Positions 54,566 through 63,952 are shown, counted from the first letter of the stretch. The stretch is DNA of 64,000 nt from Legionella waltersii (GCF_001468085.1 NZ_LNZB01000051.1:366668-430667); one strand, 5' to 3'. Program-made: numbers and translations. Notes: a model not told the origin generated them from the sequence alone.

Positions 54566-54835
54566 TTATACAGTATCAGCTGTTTCCCGGCTAGAATAGG
54601 CTTTTTTCCTGTCAGTTGCACCACTCAGCCATGATGGGCACACCTCAAGTATTTCAGCAATCTTATCCAACTGTTCGGAGTCTGGAAGAGCGTGGCCAAA
54701 AATCATGGAATTTGCCATATGCCGAGTCACTCCAAATACTTTTGATACGGCTTTTGTTTTTTCTGCTAGTTCTTCTGGAAACCCAAGTGTTGCCAATTCA
54801 CGATTAAAGCGTTGTGAAAACACTTTGCTGTTCAT
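54566..54835 (-). CDS. Small Cro/C1-type helix-turn-helix protein
   Basis: An 89-residue protein with a lambda-repressor-like HTH: AEKTKAVSKVFGVTRHMANS followed by MIFGHALPDSEQLDKIAEIL and CPSWLSGATD, the phrase common to phage-type C2/Cro-like regulators. No other phage gene is nearby. Upstream, a perfect dyad at 54950-54970 could be its operator. May regulate itself or the adjacent rmd1-azgA genes. Confidence 0.75.
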   Translation of the reverse strand: MNSKVFSQRFNRELATLGFPEELAEKTKAVSKVFGVTRHMANSMIFGHALPDSEQLDKIAEILEVCPSWLSGATDRKKAYSSRETADTV

Positions 54836-54949
54836 TTTTCACTCCCTGAAAATTATATTGTCAATCCTAGATCCTTTTGAGAGGACGTAGGTCCAACATG
54901 GTCACTTATCAATCCTTGATATAGTTAAGAGTGTTATAACTTATTTTTA

Positions 54950-54970
54950 CAAAATAGCAAAGGTATTTTG
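54950..54970. promoter_or_regulatory. CAAAATA-N7-TATTTTG dyad, operator candidate
   Basis: CAAAATA (54950-54956) and TATTTTG (54964-54970) are perfect reverse complements, ~115 bases upstream of the HTH gene and ~250 before the divergent 2OG oxygenase. The remainder of the 54836-55223 gap holds a short GC-rich patch (55025-55070) with GGGCCGGCGCCC and a TATAAT near 55165, but no gene. Confidence 0.35.
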
Positions 54971-55223
54971 GCAAAATTAACTATTTTTCATTGGGTTATA
55001 TGCCAACATTTTATTTATTGTAAGGGCTGCGGGCGTTTCAATGGGCCGGCGCCCACTGGGGCCATCCGCTTTTCAACCTCTATTGGAGTGTGATCTATCC
55101 GCACTTTATGCTACGTTCTGCCAAATCAGTAGTAAAGGGTGTTTCACAAGAATAAACATCTCTCTATAATAAAGATCTATTCATGGACGTATAGCCCAGC
55201 AAACACAGGTGAAGGAGCACAAA

Positions 55224-56057
55224 ATGGATGTGTTGAAAATAGATTTTGAACAAAGGGATGCGAAACAATTATTCGCCGCATCATTACACCACACTGGTTT
55301 TGCAGTTTTAAATAATCATCCAATTGATACCCATTTAATCGATGAGATTTATAACGAATGGACAGATTTTTTCGCCCGTGAAGAAAAATTCAATTACCAA
55401 TTTAATGCTGAAACTCAAGATGGCTATTTCCCTATATCCATCTCCGAAAAAGCCAAAGGTGCTGAACTTAAGGACTTAAAAGAGTTTTATCAGTATTACA
55501 CTTGGGGGCAATTTCCCAAATCCATAAGTAGTAAAACACACACATTATTCCAACAGCTTACCCAACTTTCTTGCAATCTACTGACTTGGCTTGAGTCAGA
55601 GTTGCCTCTCGACATCGCTCAGAAACTATCGATGCCTTTATCAAAAATGATAGCAGGCAGTGAACAAACCATGCTGCGAATTTTGCACTACCCGCCATTT
55701 ACCGGTAATGAGCCAGTAGGCGCTGTGAGGGCAGCTGCACATGAAGACATTAATTTAATTACTTTATTAGTTGGTGCTACAAGTTCTGGGCTTCAAATAA
55801 AAGATAATTTTGACAAATGGCATGATGTTCCATGCACCAAAGAAAGTATCGTGGTCAATGTTGGAGATATGCTTGAGCTAGCCACTCAGAATTATTATCG
55901 TTCAACGACCCATAGGGTGATAAATCCGGAACACACAAATACTGCTAGACTTTCGATGCCTCTATTTTTACACCCGGATCCTGCGGTCTCTTTATCGCCC
56001 CAAAAAACAGCAGGCCAGTATTTGTATGAACGTCTGGTGGAGCTGGGATTAAAGTAA
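55224..56057 (+). CDS. Isopenicillin-N-synthase-like 2OG/Fe(II) oxygenase
   Basis: Start set at ATG 55224 (277 residues, MDVLKIDFEQRDAKQLFAAS), following AAGGAG; a GTG five codons upstream is in frame. The non-heme iron site is H and D in AAHEDINL and the distal H in STTHRVINP, with the 2OG-binding R and S in ARLSMPLFLHP. The beginning SLHHTGFAVLNNHPID is the N-terminal DIOX_N motif. A cytosolic oxygenase for a small metabolite; family members include ethylene-forming and gibberellin-type enzymes, so the substrate cannot be guessed. Confidence 0.85.
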   Translation: MDVLKIDFEQRDAKQLFAASLHHTGFAVLNNHPIDTHLIDEIYNEWTDFFAREEKFNYQFNAETQDGYFPISISEKAKGAELKDLKEFYQYYTWGQFPKSISSKTHTLFQQLTQLSCNLLTWLESELPLDIAQKLSMPLSKMIAGSEQTMLRILHYPPFTGNEPVGAVRAAAHEDINLITLLVGATSSGLQIKDNFDKWHDVPCTKESIVVNVGDMLELATQNYYRSTTHRVINPEHTNTARLSMPLFLHPDPAVSLSPQKTAGQYLYERLVELGLK

Positions 56058-56119
56058 AATTAGGGTCTATTGCAAGCGCTTCGACCTAGGGCAAAATAGC
56101 GAGTTGTCAACAGACTCTA

Positions 56120-57352
56120 TTATTTATTTAATATATCAATGACCGTGTTGGCATATTCTATCCCTTGGAGATAGTGCTTGGTGAGCTCTGCTTCATTTAA
56201 AGGAAATGCATTGAGTTGGTTAAAATTTGCTTGTTCATAATCAATTGAATATTTAAGAATGGTACCTAAGTCACCCTTATTATGGATTAAGGCCTCATTT
56301 AAAGCTTCGCTTAACTGAATTTTTGACAACAGTTGATTTAAAGGTTCATTTAAGATGCCATCTAAAGTTGACAATATCCCAACTGTATAAGCCTGATGTG
56401 GGTTCGTATAATTGACTGCATGTGCTAATAACTCACACATTTTAGCGCGGATCAAAGTTCGCTCAAGCAAATCAGGCGCCACATCATCAAAACTTGCTAA
56501 AAGTAACAAATTCATCCAATTTCGAATTTGTAGTAGGCCCAATTGAGTAATAGCATCAAGCAATGAATCAATTTTTTTACTCATGTACAAGGAGGCTGAG
56601 TTCGCTAAGCGTAATATTCGATAGCTTAGTTTGGGAATTTGTAAAATAATTTCTTCAATACGTTCGATAGGCACATCTTCATCATTTAGCTCTGTTAATA
56701 GCCTCATGAGCTGTGCTTTATTCTCAGTGATGACGTTACCTTGGATGGGGTCTGGTTTATTTAGAAAAAAACCTTGGAAATAATGGAAGCCTAGACCCTG
56801 GCATATTTTAAACTGTTCTTTGTCTTCTATTTTTTCCGCCAGCAGTTTTCCCGAAAAATGGTTTAGTGGGGTTAGCTGGTTCATTATTTGTTGTTCATTT
56901 TGGTTCAATACGTCTATTTTTATGATGTCGGCTAATTCTATAAGCGGTTCGAGATCTTTTCTGAACTCAAAATCGTCCAGAGCAATTTGATAGCCCTGTT
57001 TTTTAAATTCGAGTAAGTTTTTTATAATGTCTTGGTCTGCATTAACTGTTTCTAGAACTTCAATCACGATTCTATGTTTAGGAAGCAGGGTAGGTATCTG
57101 CTGCAAGATGTGATTGTAAGTAAAGTTAATAAAGGCTCTTTTTTTACCAATAATAGTATTCATGTCCAAGTTGGTAAAAAGCTGTGTAAGTACAGATGAG
57201 GTGGCAGCATCGCCTTCGACAAGAATATTATTATTTACCTGAGCTGTATGAACATTACCATTTCGATACAATAATTCATAAGCATATACCATACTGTTCG
57301 TATCGTATATTCCTTGGCGTGCAAGCAGAGTGCTTATGGTAGGTTCATTCAA
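56120..57352 (-). CDS. EAL-HDOD domain protein (YuxH-like)
   Basis: A 410-residue protein. The N-terminal EAL-like domain (residues ~10-200) begins with RQGIYDTNSMVYAYELLYRN and contains FINFTYNHIL, VIEVLE and KQGYQIALDDFEF; the classical EAL motif is YELLYR and several metal-ligand residues differ, so c-di-GMP hydrolysis is doubtful. The HDOD domain follows (NDEDVPIERIEEIILQIPKL, SYRILRLANSASL, AITQLGLLQIRNWMNLLLL). Such hybrid proteins are signal-output scaffolds. Stand-alone gene. Confidence 0.85.
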   Translation of the reverse strand: MNEPTISTLLARQGIYDTNSMVYAYELLYRNGNVHTAQVNNNILVEGDAATSSVLTQLFTNLDMNTIIGKKRAFINFTYNHILQQIPTLLPKHRIVIEVLETVNADQDIIKNLLEFKKQGYQIALDDFEFRKDLEPLIELADIIKIDVLNQNEQQIMNQLTPLNHFSGKLLAEKIEDKEQFKICQGLGFHYFQGFFLNKPDPIQGNVITENKAQLMRLLTELNDEDVPIERIEEIILQIPKLSYRILRLANSASLYMSKKIDSLLDAITQLGLLQIRNWMNLLLLASFDDVAPDLLERTLIRAKMCELLAHAVNYTNPHQAYTVGILSTLDGILNEPLNQLLSKIQLSEALNEALIHNKGDLGTILKYSIDYEQANFNQLNAFPLNEAELTKHYLQGIEYANTVIDILNK

Positions 57353-57447
57353 TTTATTATCATCTTAGTCATTCCCTTTCTATTAAGTATATCATTAATT
57401 TACAGTGGCATAAGATCTAAGCATGGAAATGTTTCATGTATTAATTC

Positions 57448-57918
57448 TTAAGTTAATGCATGACAATTTTTAAATTTCTTATTACTGCCACAGGGACATG
57501 GGCTATTTCGACTAATTTTTGTATTCGGTTCATTGATCTGCTTTCCATCAACATAATACCAAGCTCCTTCGATTGCTTTGAATTCGCTGAGTTCATGGAT
57601 GGATTTAATGAAATGTCCGTCTAAATAACGTGCAATAAATTCTACAAAGCCAGTTTCATCATTACTTTGGTAAGCTTTAATGACTTGCAGTTTTATCCAT
57701 ACGACCGATTTTGCCCATTTCTCGACTTCAGCTTCATCAAAGCCTAATAAAGGCTTTTCTTTCATGGTTTCTTTGATATAGGGAGCGTTTGCCAAAGTGT
57801 AAGCTGTATAGCGAGATCGCATTAAGGCTTCTGGGGTTTTTGGTACAGCTTGTTTTGTATGGTACATCCCGCAGCATGCACCATATTCTATGTTTGAACC
57901 ACAAGGACAAGCTTTCAT
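57448..57918 (-). CDS. YchJ-family SEC-C protein (UPF0225)
   Basis: A 156-residue protein with SEC-C zinc motifs at both ends (ACPCGSNIEYGACCGMYHT and NSPCPCGSNKKFKNC) and the central NTF2-like domain (PEALMRSRYTAYTLANAPYI, DETGFVEFIARYLDGHF). This is the full YchJ layout. The exact function is unknown. Nine bases after gcvPB on the same strand, so probably the last gene of the glycine-cleavage transcript. Confidence 0.88.
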   Translation of the reverse strand: MKACPCGSNIEYGACCGMYHTKQAVPKTPEALMRSRYTAYTLANAPYIKETMKEKPLLGFDEAEVEKWAKSVVWIKLQVIKAYQSNDETGFVEFIARYLDGHFIKSIHELSEFKAIEGAWYYVDGKQINEPNTKISRNSPCPCGSNKKFKNCHALT

Positions 57919-57927
57919 GAAGATTCT

Positions 57928-59388
57928 CTACACGTTTTCTTGTTGAGCATAATAATTCAAGTTCAATTCTCTAGCGGCTTTCACATCATCTAAGCGCTTA
58001 ACTGGAAGAGTATGTGGGGCGTTTTTGAGAAGCTCTGGATTTTCTGTCAACTCCTTTTTAATGGTTTTCATAACCTGTATAAAGGCATCCAACTCATCTT
58101 TGCTTTCGGTTTCTGTTGGCTCAATTAACAAACATTCTGGTATGAGCAATGGAAAATAAGTGGTTGGAGCATGGAAACCATAGTCCAGTAGTCTCTTAGC
58201 TAAGTCCATAGCGGTTACTCCGTGTTGTTTCTTTTCAGGACTTAAGGTTAAGATAAACTCATGTGATGCACGTCTTTCAGGATAAGCTGGAGTAAACCCG
58301 GCTTTAGCCAGTTCCGTAAGTAAATAGTTCGCATTCAAAGTCGCATATTCCGATACACGCAATAAACCTTCTTTACCAAGCAGGAGAGTGTAGAAATACG
58401 CTCGCAGCAGAATGCCAGCATTACCCATGAAGCAAGACAATCGACCTATACTTTGAGGGTAATCTTGACGTGTTGCCCATAAATAATTGGAATCAACTTT
58501 TTTAACAACGGGCAATGGCATAAAAGTAATCAGGCGATTTCCAACAGCCACTGGACCCGCGCCAGGGCCGCCCCCACCATGCGGAGTGGCAAATGTTTTA
58601 TGTAAATTGAGGTGCATGACGTCAAATCCCATGTCACCAGGTCTAACTTTACCTAAAATGGCATTTAAGTTTGCCCCATCGTAATAAAGCAATCCACCGG
58701 CTTGATGGACAAGTGCCGCTATTTCCTTGATTTGTCTCATGAATAATCCCAAAGTTGAGGGATTAGTAAGCATAATACCAGCTGTTCTAGGTCCAACTTT
58801 TGCTTTTAACTCCTCAAGATCGATGTCACCATTTGGGGCAGTAGCTATTTCAACCACTTTAAATCCACACATCGCTGCGGATGCTGGGTTGGTGCCATGT
58901 GCGGCATCTGGTATAAGCATTTCGTCTCGAGCTGTGTCACCTCTTGATTGGTGGTACGCTTTAATCATTGCAACACCAGCAAATTCACCCTGAGAGCCAG
59001 CCATTGGTGTTAATGACACTCCCGGCATTCCGGTAATTTCAGCGATGTAATTTTGCAAATTGTAAAGGCATTCTAATAGTCCCTGGCTTTCGCTTTCTAA
59101 ATTTAAAGGGTGGCGATTTAGAAAAGCGGGGATGGAGGCCGCTTTGTGAACACCTCGAGGGTTGTATTTCATAGTGCATGAACCCAAGGGGTAAAAATGA
59201 GTATCAATCGAAAAATTCTTATGAGAAAGTCGAGTAAAATGCCTAACTACTTGTAATTCAGAACAAGCTGGAAGTCTAGGTGGCAACTTTCGTTGGTACT
59301 CTTCGGGTATGGCAAGTTGACTGTCTTGAGTTTTAGGCGCTTGAGCCTTTGCTTGACGATGATCGCTAGATAGTTCAAATATCAACAT
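57928..59388 (-). CDS. gcvPB: Glycine dehydrogenase (decarboxylating) subunit 2
   Basis: A 486-residue protein, the C-terminal-type half of P-protein, with the PLP lysine K264 in [20 protein letters not shown]. Also seen: [34 protein letters not shown] and [20 protein letters not shown]. With GcvPA it decarboxylates glycine and loads the aminomethyl group onto lipoyl-GcvH. Its start overlaps the YciI-like gene by seven bases. Confidence 0.97.
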   Translation of the reverse strand: MLIFELSSDHRQAKAQAPKTQDSQLAIPEEYQRKLPPRLPACSELQVVRHFTRLSHKNFSIDTHFYPLGSCTMKYNPRGVHKAASIPAFLNRHPLNLESESQGLLECLYNLQNYIAEITGMPGVSLTPMAGSQGEFAGVAMIKAYHQSRGDTARDEMLIPDAAHGTNPASAAMCGFKVVEIATAPNGDIDLEELKAKVGPRTAGIMLTNPSTLGLFMRQIKEIAALVHQAGGLLYYDGANLNAILGKVRPGDMGFDVMHLNLHKTFATPHGGGGPGAGPVAVGNRLITFMPLPVVKKVDSNYLWATRQDYPQSIGRLSCFMGNAGILLRAYFYTLLLGKEGLLRVSEYATLNANYLLTELAKAGFTPAYPERRASHEFILTLSPEKKQHGVTAMDLAKRLLDYGFHAPTTYFPLLIPECLLIEPTETESKDELDAFIQVMKTIKKELTENPELLKNAPHTLPVKRLDDVKAARELNLNYYAQQENV

Positions 59389-59690
59389 AATTTGCCTTCC
59401 GTTTTTTGTATAAGTTCCTTGAGCTCTTCACGATGTTTCACAGGTGTGAACTCAATAAATTGATAGTCTGCAATTTCAGCTAAATAATAGGGGTCCTTTT
59501 TAAATACCTCTTCTAAATAGGCTCTATCATTTGTTGCTGCTATAATAATCCCCCCGGTGCGTGGTTTCATTGGACCAGAGGCAACAAGAAGTCCTTGTTT
59601 ATAGTGGTAATCCAGAAACTCTCTGTGAGCTTGTAAGTATTTATCGACTTCAGAGATTGGCGTCAAATAAGTTAATTGCACAATAAACAT
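59382..59690 (-). CDS. YciI-like (YCII domain) protein inside the gcv operon
   Basis: A 102-residue protein with the dimeric ferredoxin-like fold of the YCII family: [40 protein letters not shown] (His-Asp pair typical of YciI), [20 protein letters not shown] and [19 protein letters not shown]. Its start codon shares one base with the stop region of gcvPA and it overlaps gcvPB by seven, so it is translated in the middle of the gcvP pair. YciI proteins bind or process small metabolites; a link with glycine or one-carbon intermediates is an inference from this position. Confidence 0.85.
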   Translation of the reverse strand: MFIVQLTYLTPISEVDKYLQAHREFLDYHYKQGLLVASGPMKPRTGGIIIAATNDRAYLEEVFKKDPYYLAEIADYQFIEFTPVKHREELKELIQKTEGKLC

Positions 59691-61060
59691 TAGGAGCCTC
59701 GTTTGGACATAATGGTTCTTAAGGATTTTGCGTATTTAGCGATGTCTTCTTTAGTGCGCATTTCGGTAGCACAAACTAAAAGAGTGTTTGTAAATTGAGG
59801 ATAATGTTGTTCAGGGGCGTAACCACCAGCAATTCCCTCTTCACTGAGTTTATGCAGCACATGGTTTACCGGTTGATTCAACTTGATTAAAACCTCATGA
59901 AAAAATGGAGATTTAAATACTTGTTCAACACCTTCAATTTGAGTTAGAGCGGAGACCAAATCACGAGTATTTTGATGACACTCTATCGCAACTTGTTTTA
60001 ACCCTTCTGCACCAAGGAGGCTCATGTGTATGGTAGCCGCAGTAACTAGAAGACCTTGGTTAGTACAAATATTTGAAGTTGCTTTGGCACGGCGAATGTG
60101 TTGCTCTCTGGCTTGCAGCGTTAGACTGAAACCAGTTTTTCCGTCTTTATCGACAGTCCGCCCTATTAAACGACCAGGCATTTGTCTAACATGTTCCATG
60201 CGGCAACTAAGAAATCCAAAATAAGGACCTCCTGACGCCATGGGCGAGCCTAATGGTTGTCCTTCTCCGCACACTATATCTACACCATGACTACCCCATT
60301 GGCCTGGAGCTTTAAGCAATGCTAAGGAAACTGGATTGACGCAAGCAACACTGATGGTTTTATTTTGATAAGCCCAATCCGTTAATTGATCGACTTTTTC
60401 AATGCAGCCGAAAAAATTAGGCTGAGAGATAACCAAGGCAGTAATGTCTTCTCCAGCATACTGGCTCAAAATTTCAGGATTAGTAATGCCTTGCTCTGCA
60501 TCAAAGGGTAGGGTGATGACCTCAATGTGTTGGTTTCTCACTACTGTTTCAATGGTTTCACGATAGAAAGGATGTACTGTCCCTGCAACCAATACTCTAC
60601 TGGTTTTGCTGTGTTTATTAACGCGCACTGCCATGAGGATGGCTTCAGCTAAAGCGGTTGCTCCATCGTACATGGACGCGTTCGACACATCCATCCCCGT
60701 TAATTCACAAATCATGGTTTGATATTCATAGAGCAACTGCAAGGTGCCTTGACTGGCTTCTGCTTGGTAAGGGGTGTACGCTGTTAAAAACTCACCTCGT
60801 GATGCAATATCCCACACGGCAGCTGGAATATGATGCTCGTAGCAACCAGCTCCAATAAAACAAATACCATTATTATTTTTATCTGCTTGTTTCTGTGCTT
60901 CCTTTAACATAAGCATTTCATTGACGCCTTCAGGCATATTCTGAAACCCAGCAAATTGCAAGGAAGTTGGAATTTCATCAAATAAATGTTGTATGTTTTC
61001 AGCGCCAATAGCCTCCAGCATGTCTTTGGTATCTTTAGGGGTGTGTGGAATATACGGCAT
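59690..61060 (-). CDS. gcvPA: Glycine dehydrogenase (decarboxylating) subunit 1
   Basis: A 456-residue protein, the N-terminal-type half of P-protein, with the classical opening MPYIPHTPKDTKDMLEAIGA, the dimer/active-site segments AYTPYQAEASQGTLQLLYEY and TGMDVSNASMYDGATALAEA, and VDIVCGEGQPLGSPMASGGP. Works with GcvPB as an alpha2beta2 enzyme. Two bases after gcvH. Confidence 0.97.
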   Translation of the reverse strand: MPYIPHTPKDTKDMLEAIGAENIQHLFDEIPTSLQFAGFQNMPEGVNEMLMLKEAQKQADKNNNGICFIGAGCYEHHIPAAVWDIASRGEFLTAYTPYQAEASQGTLQLLYEYQTMICELTGMDVSNASMYDGATALAEAILMAVRVNKHSKTSRVLVAGTVHPFYRETIETVVRNQHIEVITLPFDAEQGITNPEILSQYAGEDITALVISQPNFFGCIEKVDQLTDWAYQNKTISVACVNPVSLALLKAPGQWGSHGVDIVCGEGQPLGSPMASGGPYFGFLSCRMEHVRQMPGRLIGRTVDKDGKTGFSLTLQAREQHIRRAKATSNICTNQGLLVTAATIHMSLLGAEGLKQVAIECHQNTRDLVSALTQIEGVEQVFKSPFFHEVLIKLNQPVNHVLHKLSEEGIAGGYAPEQHYPQFTNTLLVCATEMRTKEDIAKYAKSLRTIMSKRGS

Positions 61061-61062
61061 AG

Positions 61063-61440
61063 TTAGTTTTCCTCAGCTATCTCATTTTGATATTGATCGG
61101 CAGTTAGTAACTGGTTAATTTCATCGCGATGATTCGGTTTTAATTTAACCAACCAGCCGGCTTGATAAGGATCTGAGTTAACTATGGCTGGATTTTCAGC
61201 AGCAGCTTCGTTTATCGCTGTAACGATGCCGCTTACTGGAGCATAAAAATCAGACGCGGCTTTAACGGATTCCACTACACCCAGCTCGTCTCCAGCATTA
61301 ACCTCATCGCCAATCTCAGGGAGCTCGATGAAAACCATGTCTCCTAACAATTGTTGTGCATGATCTGTTATTCCAACAGTAACTTCATCCTGACCGTCTT
61401 TAAGCCATTCATGAGTTTTTGTGAATTTTAGTTCATTCAT
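61063..61440 (-). CDS. gcvH: Glycine cleavage system H protein
   Basis: A 125-residue lipoyl carrier with the lipoylation site K60 in [18 protein letters not shown]. Standard length and ends. Shuttles the aminomethyl group between GcvPA/B, GcvT and lipoamide dehydrogenase. Confidence 0.97.
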   Translation of the reverse strand: MNELKFTKTHEWLKDGQDEVTVGITDHAQQLLGDMVFIELPEIGDEVNAGDELGVVESVKAASDFYAPVSGIVTAINEAAAENPAIVNSDPYQAGWLVKLKPNHRDEINQLLTADQYQNEIAEEN

Positions 61441-61472
61441 TTATTGGGTCCTTATTGTCACTTAGCTTTAAT

Positions 61473-62555
61473 TTAAATGGGTTTTCCCTGCTTCACAAAG
61501 CGAGGTTTACCAACTTGGGCAGGTACTAACTTACCACGAATATCAACCAATACTTGAGCACCTGTATCAATAGGTACACGCGCCAAAGCAATTGATTTAT
61601 CTAGAGTTGGGGAATAGCTTCCACTGGTGATCATGCCTTCAGCGTGTCCTTCAATGATTACTTTTTGGCCTGTTCTCATGATGCCTTTATCCAACAAGGT
61701 TAAACCCACTAGTTTTTTCTCTATGCCTTGTTGTTTTTGAGAAACTAAGGCTCCCATCCCGATAAACCCTCTGTCTTGAGGTTCCCATTTTACAGTCCAT
61801 GCAAGACCTGATTCTAAGGGTGTCGTTGTTGTATCCATGTCTTGGCCATAGAGTAGCATTCCTGCCTCAAGTCTTAATGTGTCTCTTGCTCCAAGTCCAC
61901 AAGGAGATACTCCTGCCTGAACTAAATCATTCCAAAGTGTGACGATTAATTCTTTAGGAGCAATAATTTCTAATCCATCTTCTCCTGTATAACCGGTTCG
62001 TGCAAAGAACCAATTTTCAACATCTACACATTCAAAGGATGTGAGAGTGGATACCGCATCGATTTGAGCGGGCGAAAGAACACTTAACACTTTATGAATT
62101 GAATTTGGTCCTTGCACGGCTATCATTGCCAAGTCAGTTCTTTCTTGCAATCCCACTGAGAATCCTTCGCTTTTTGCACGGATCCAATCGATGTCATTTT
62201 TTCGTGTTGCTGAGTTAAGAACGACTCGATAATTGTCAGAAGCTCTTTGGTAGACAATCAAATCATCAATTATGCCACCATGCTCATTACACATACAGCT
62301 ATAGAGTGCTTTTCCATTATGAGTAATTTGGTCTACATCATTCGTTAGAAGTTTGCGTAAAAACTGGCGGCCACCGGCGCCAAGAATATCGACAATTGTC
62401 ATATGTGATACATCGAACATTCCGGCATCTTTGCGTACGTAGTGATGTTCATTCAGTTGTGATCCATAATGGAGGGGCATAAACCAACCATGAAAATCCA
62501 CCATTTTAGCTCCAGATGCTAAATGGGCATCATAAAGCGGAGTTCTGGAAATCAT
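61473..62555 (-). CDS. gcvT: Aminomethyltransferase (glycine cleavage T protein)
   Basis: Start set at ATG 62555 (360 residues, MISRTPLYDAHLASGAKMVD) with AGGAAT before it; a longer frame begins at 62576. The folate-binding GcvT fold is clear: FHGWFMPLHYGSQLNEHHYV, DVSHMTIVDILGAGGRQFLR, and GYTGEDGLEIIAPKEL; the catalytic Asp of the tetrahydrofolate site is in FDVSHM. Transfers the methylene group to THF and releases ammonia. First gene of the gcv operon. No glycine riboswitch was seen upstream. Confidence 0.97.
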   Translation of the reverse strand: MISRTPLYDAHLASGAKMVDFHGWFMPLHYGSQLNEHHYVRKDAGMFDVSHMTIVDILGAGGRQFLRKLLTNDVDQITHNGKALYSCMCNEHGGIIDDLIVYQRASDNYRVVLNSATRKNDIDWIRAKSEGFSVGLQERTDLAMIAVQGPNSIHKVLSVLSPAQIDAVSTLTSFECVDVENWFFARTGYTGEDGLEIIAPKELIVTLWNDLVQAGVSPCGLGARDTLRLEAGMLLYGQDMDTTTTPLESGLAWTVKWEPQDRGFIGMGALVSQKQQGIEKKLVGLTLLDKGIMRTGQKVIIEGHAEGMITSGSYSPTLDKSIALARVPIDTGAQVLVDIRGKLVPAQVGKPRFVKQGKPI

Positions 62556-62675
62556 TCTAATTCCTTTTTTTGTCACGTAGTGCCAGAGATTATACCCAAG
62601 ATACTTGGAAATGCTAGATTTTAAAGCTTCCGATTTTTTTATTCGATACTATTTTTTTTAACGCAATGCTGGGGT

Positions 62676-62688
62676 TTTTCGTAAGTCC
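62676..62688. repeat. MITE-arm fragment upstream of gcvT
   Basis: TTTTTCGTAAGTCC here repeats one terminal arm of the 127-bp MITE-like element at 35004-35130 (reverse complement of its left end). The rest of that element is missing, so this is a fragment or an independently arisen short palindrome (TCGTAAGTCCTTACGA). Confidence 0.4.
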
Positions 62689-62729
62689 TTACGATATAAT
62701 TAATTTATCAATATTACTGGAAATAGTCT

Positions 62730-63206
62730 ATGTGGTGGTCCACTGTTTTGAAAGGAGCAATTGATGTTATTTGGCTGGTTTTTCTACTGCTTCTCTTTAG
62801 GTATTTCTGGCTGAAAAGAAAAGACTTGTTAGATGCTCGCTCTTGGTTGAAAGTAAAAGGGCATATCACAAGTTGTGAGTGGACTACGGTAGGCCATAGT
62901 GTATGGCCTAAAATTGAATACGAGTATGAAGTATACAATAAGACTCTTTTAGGGGAATATCTGTTTTTAGATACTCTGCACAATAGTCCCAGTAGCAAAT
63001 ATTCACGCAATATCGCTTACAAAGTATCCATGGCATTTAAAAATAACTCTGAAATAGATGTCTATTACAATCCTAACAATCCTGAACAGTCAGCATTGGA
63101 TGTGACTATGCCAAAGAAACTTTCCTTTATTCTAATTCTGATTGGAACTTTATTGCTTAGTCATATTGTGCTTATTGTGTGGGGTTGCTTGCATTACTAT
63201 CACTAG
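62730..63206 (+). CDS. DUF3592 membrane protein
   Basis: A 158-residue protein with an N-terminal membrane helix (VIWLVFLLLLFRYFWLK), the DUF3592 beta-rich part (WLKVKGHITSCEW, WPKIEYEYEVYNKTLL, YNPNNPEQSALD) and a C-terminal helix (LSFILILIGTLLLSHIVLIV). A predicted function is not available for this family. Its 3' end overlaps the 3' end of the convergent IcmL-like gene by 35 bases. Confidence 0.8.
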   Translation: MWWSTVLKGAIDVIWLVFLLLLFRYFWLKRKDLLDARSWLKVKGHITSCEWTTVGHSVWPKIEYEYEVYNKTLLGEYLFLDTLHNSPSSKYSRNIAYKVSMAFKNNSEIDVYYNPNNPEQSALDVTMPKKLSFILILIGTLLLSHIVLIVWGCLHYYH

Positions 63207-63711
63207 GTTTTTTTTCTTCCTTTTCAATTTTACATTGGCAAGGAGGAGTAGTCACTGTCGATTGCAAACTTGTTATGCTAAATCCCCTAACCCCCTGACC
63301 ATTTGCGGCAGCGGTAAAGCTAATTACTACTTTCAAATTTTGTGTTTGCTGATACTCTGGATTTTCATACATAACTAATATTGGCATGATGGCTTGCCAA
63401 TGGGTTGCATCTAGTGTTATCAATTTTGGTGGTTGTGTTGCCACTGAAGTCACGTGGTATAAATTCTGTTGAACAGCTGCAGGTAGCTTTGAGTCGTTCA
63501 GTGCTTTGGTATAGGAAATCCATCCATCAGTCGTAAAGTATTTCGCAATCTCTTTTTGCTGTTGGACGTAATTTTTATAATCGTAGGTGTAAGTAGCTAT
63601 AATAGCCTCATTTGCCCATACCGCTAATTGGGCTCTATCTGGATCTGCAAAGACAGTTCTTGCTGCGATACAAGCTAGAAGGCTAAAAATCAGAGCGTTA
63701 ATCTTTTTCAT
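63172..63711 (-). CDS. DotI/IcmL-like secreted protein
   Basis: Start set at ATG 63711 (179 residues, MKKINALIFSLLACIAARTV), which gives a proper signal peptide; the frame is open 18 codons further. The mature part carries the IcmL-type domain: LAVWANEAIIATYTYDYKNY, YFTTDGWISYTKALNDS, VATQPPKLITLDATHWQAIM and LKVVISFTAAANG. DotI/IcmL is a core part of the Dot/Icm type IVB secretion system, but it normally has a membrane helix and lies in the icm/dot cluster; Legionella carry several stand-alone paralogues such as this one whose role is open. The C-terminus is Lys/Pro-rich. Located just beyond the structured region at 63764-63881. Confidence 0.8.
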   Translation of the reverse strand: MKKINALIFSLLACIAARTVFADPDRAQLAVWANEAIIATYTYDYKNYVQQQKEIAKYFTTDGWISYTKALNDSKLPAAVQQNLYHVTSVATQPPKLITLDATHWQAIMPILVMYENPEYQQTQNLKVVISFTAAANGQGVRGFSITSLQSTVTTPPCQCKIEKEEKKPSDSNASNPTQ

Positions 63712-63763
63712 GTTTTTTCTCAACGAAGTAGGATAAATGACAGTGTAGACATTTTTTGAGGAC

Positions 63764-63881
63764 AAAAAAATCCCCGGAAGAGTACCCGGGGAAAATTATT
63801 TATCCGGATAGATTGCTATCCAGATATAACCTCGCATAAAGAGGGGGAATGCGAGGTTGAGCACTCGGGGAAGGAATGCTC
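63764..63881 (-). ncRNA. Candidate structured small RNA or leader with four hairpins and a terminator
   Basis: Four consecutive hairpins are visible: TCCCCGG (63771-63777)/CCGGGGA (63786-63792); TATC-C-GGATAG (63801-63811)/CTATCC-A-GATA (63816-63826); AACCTCGCAT (63828-63837)/ATGCGAGGTT (63849-63858); GAGCA (63859-63863)/TGCTC (63877-63881). On the minus strand the first of these is last and is followed by seven T (63764-63770), a canonical Rho-independent terminator. A minus-strand transcript of about 120 bases is therefore likely, either a separate small RNA or an attenuator leader of the IcmL-like gene, which starts 53 bases further on. A TTGAAC/TCTAAT promoter-like pair lies upstream near 63890-63915. 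Confidence 0.5.
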
Positions 63882-63952
63882 ATAAGATTAGACACTTGAA
63901 AAACAAAAAAGTTCAATATTTTTACAAAATAATTTGATGACTTCTCAACGGT

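Noticed and set aside
62556..62729. Glycine riboswitch ahead of gcvT
   Set aside because: None of the conserved glycine-aptamer blocks is visible in the leader.
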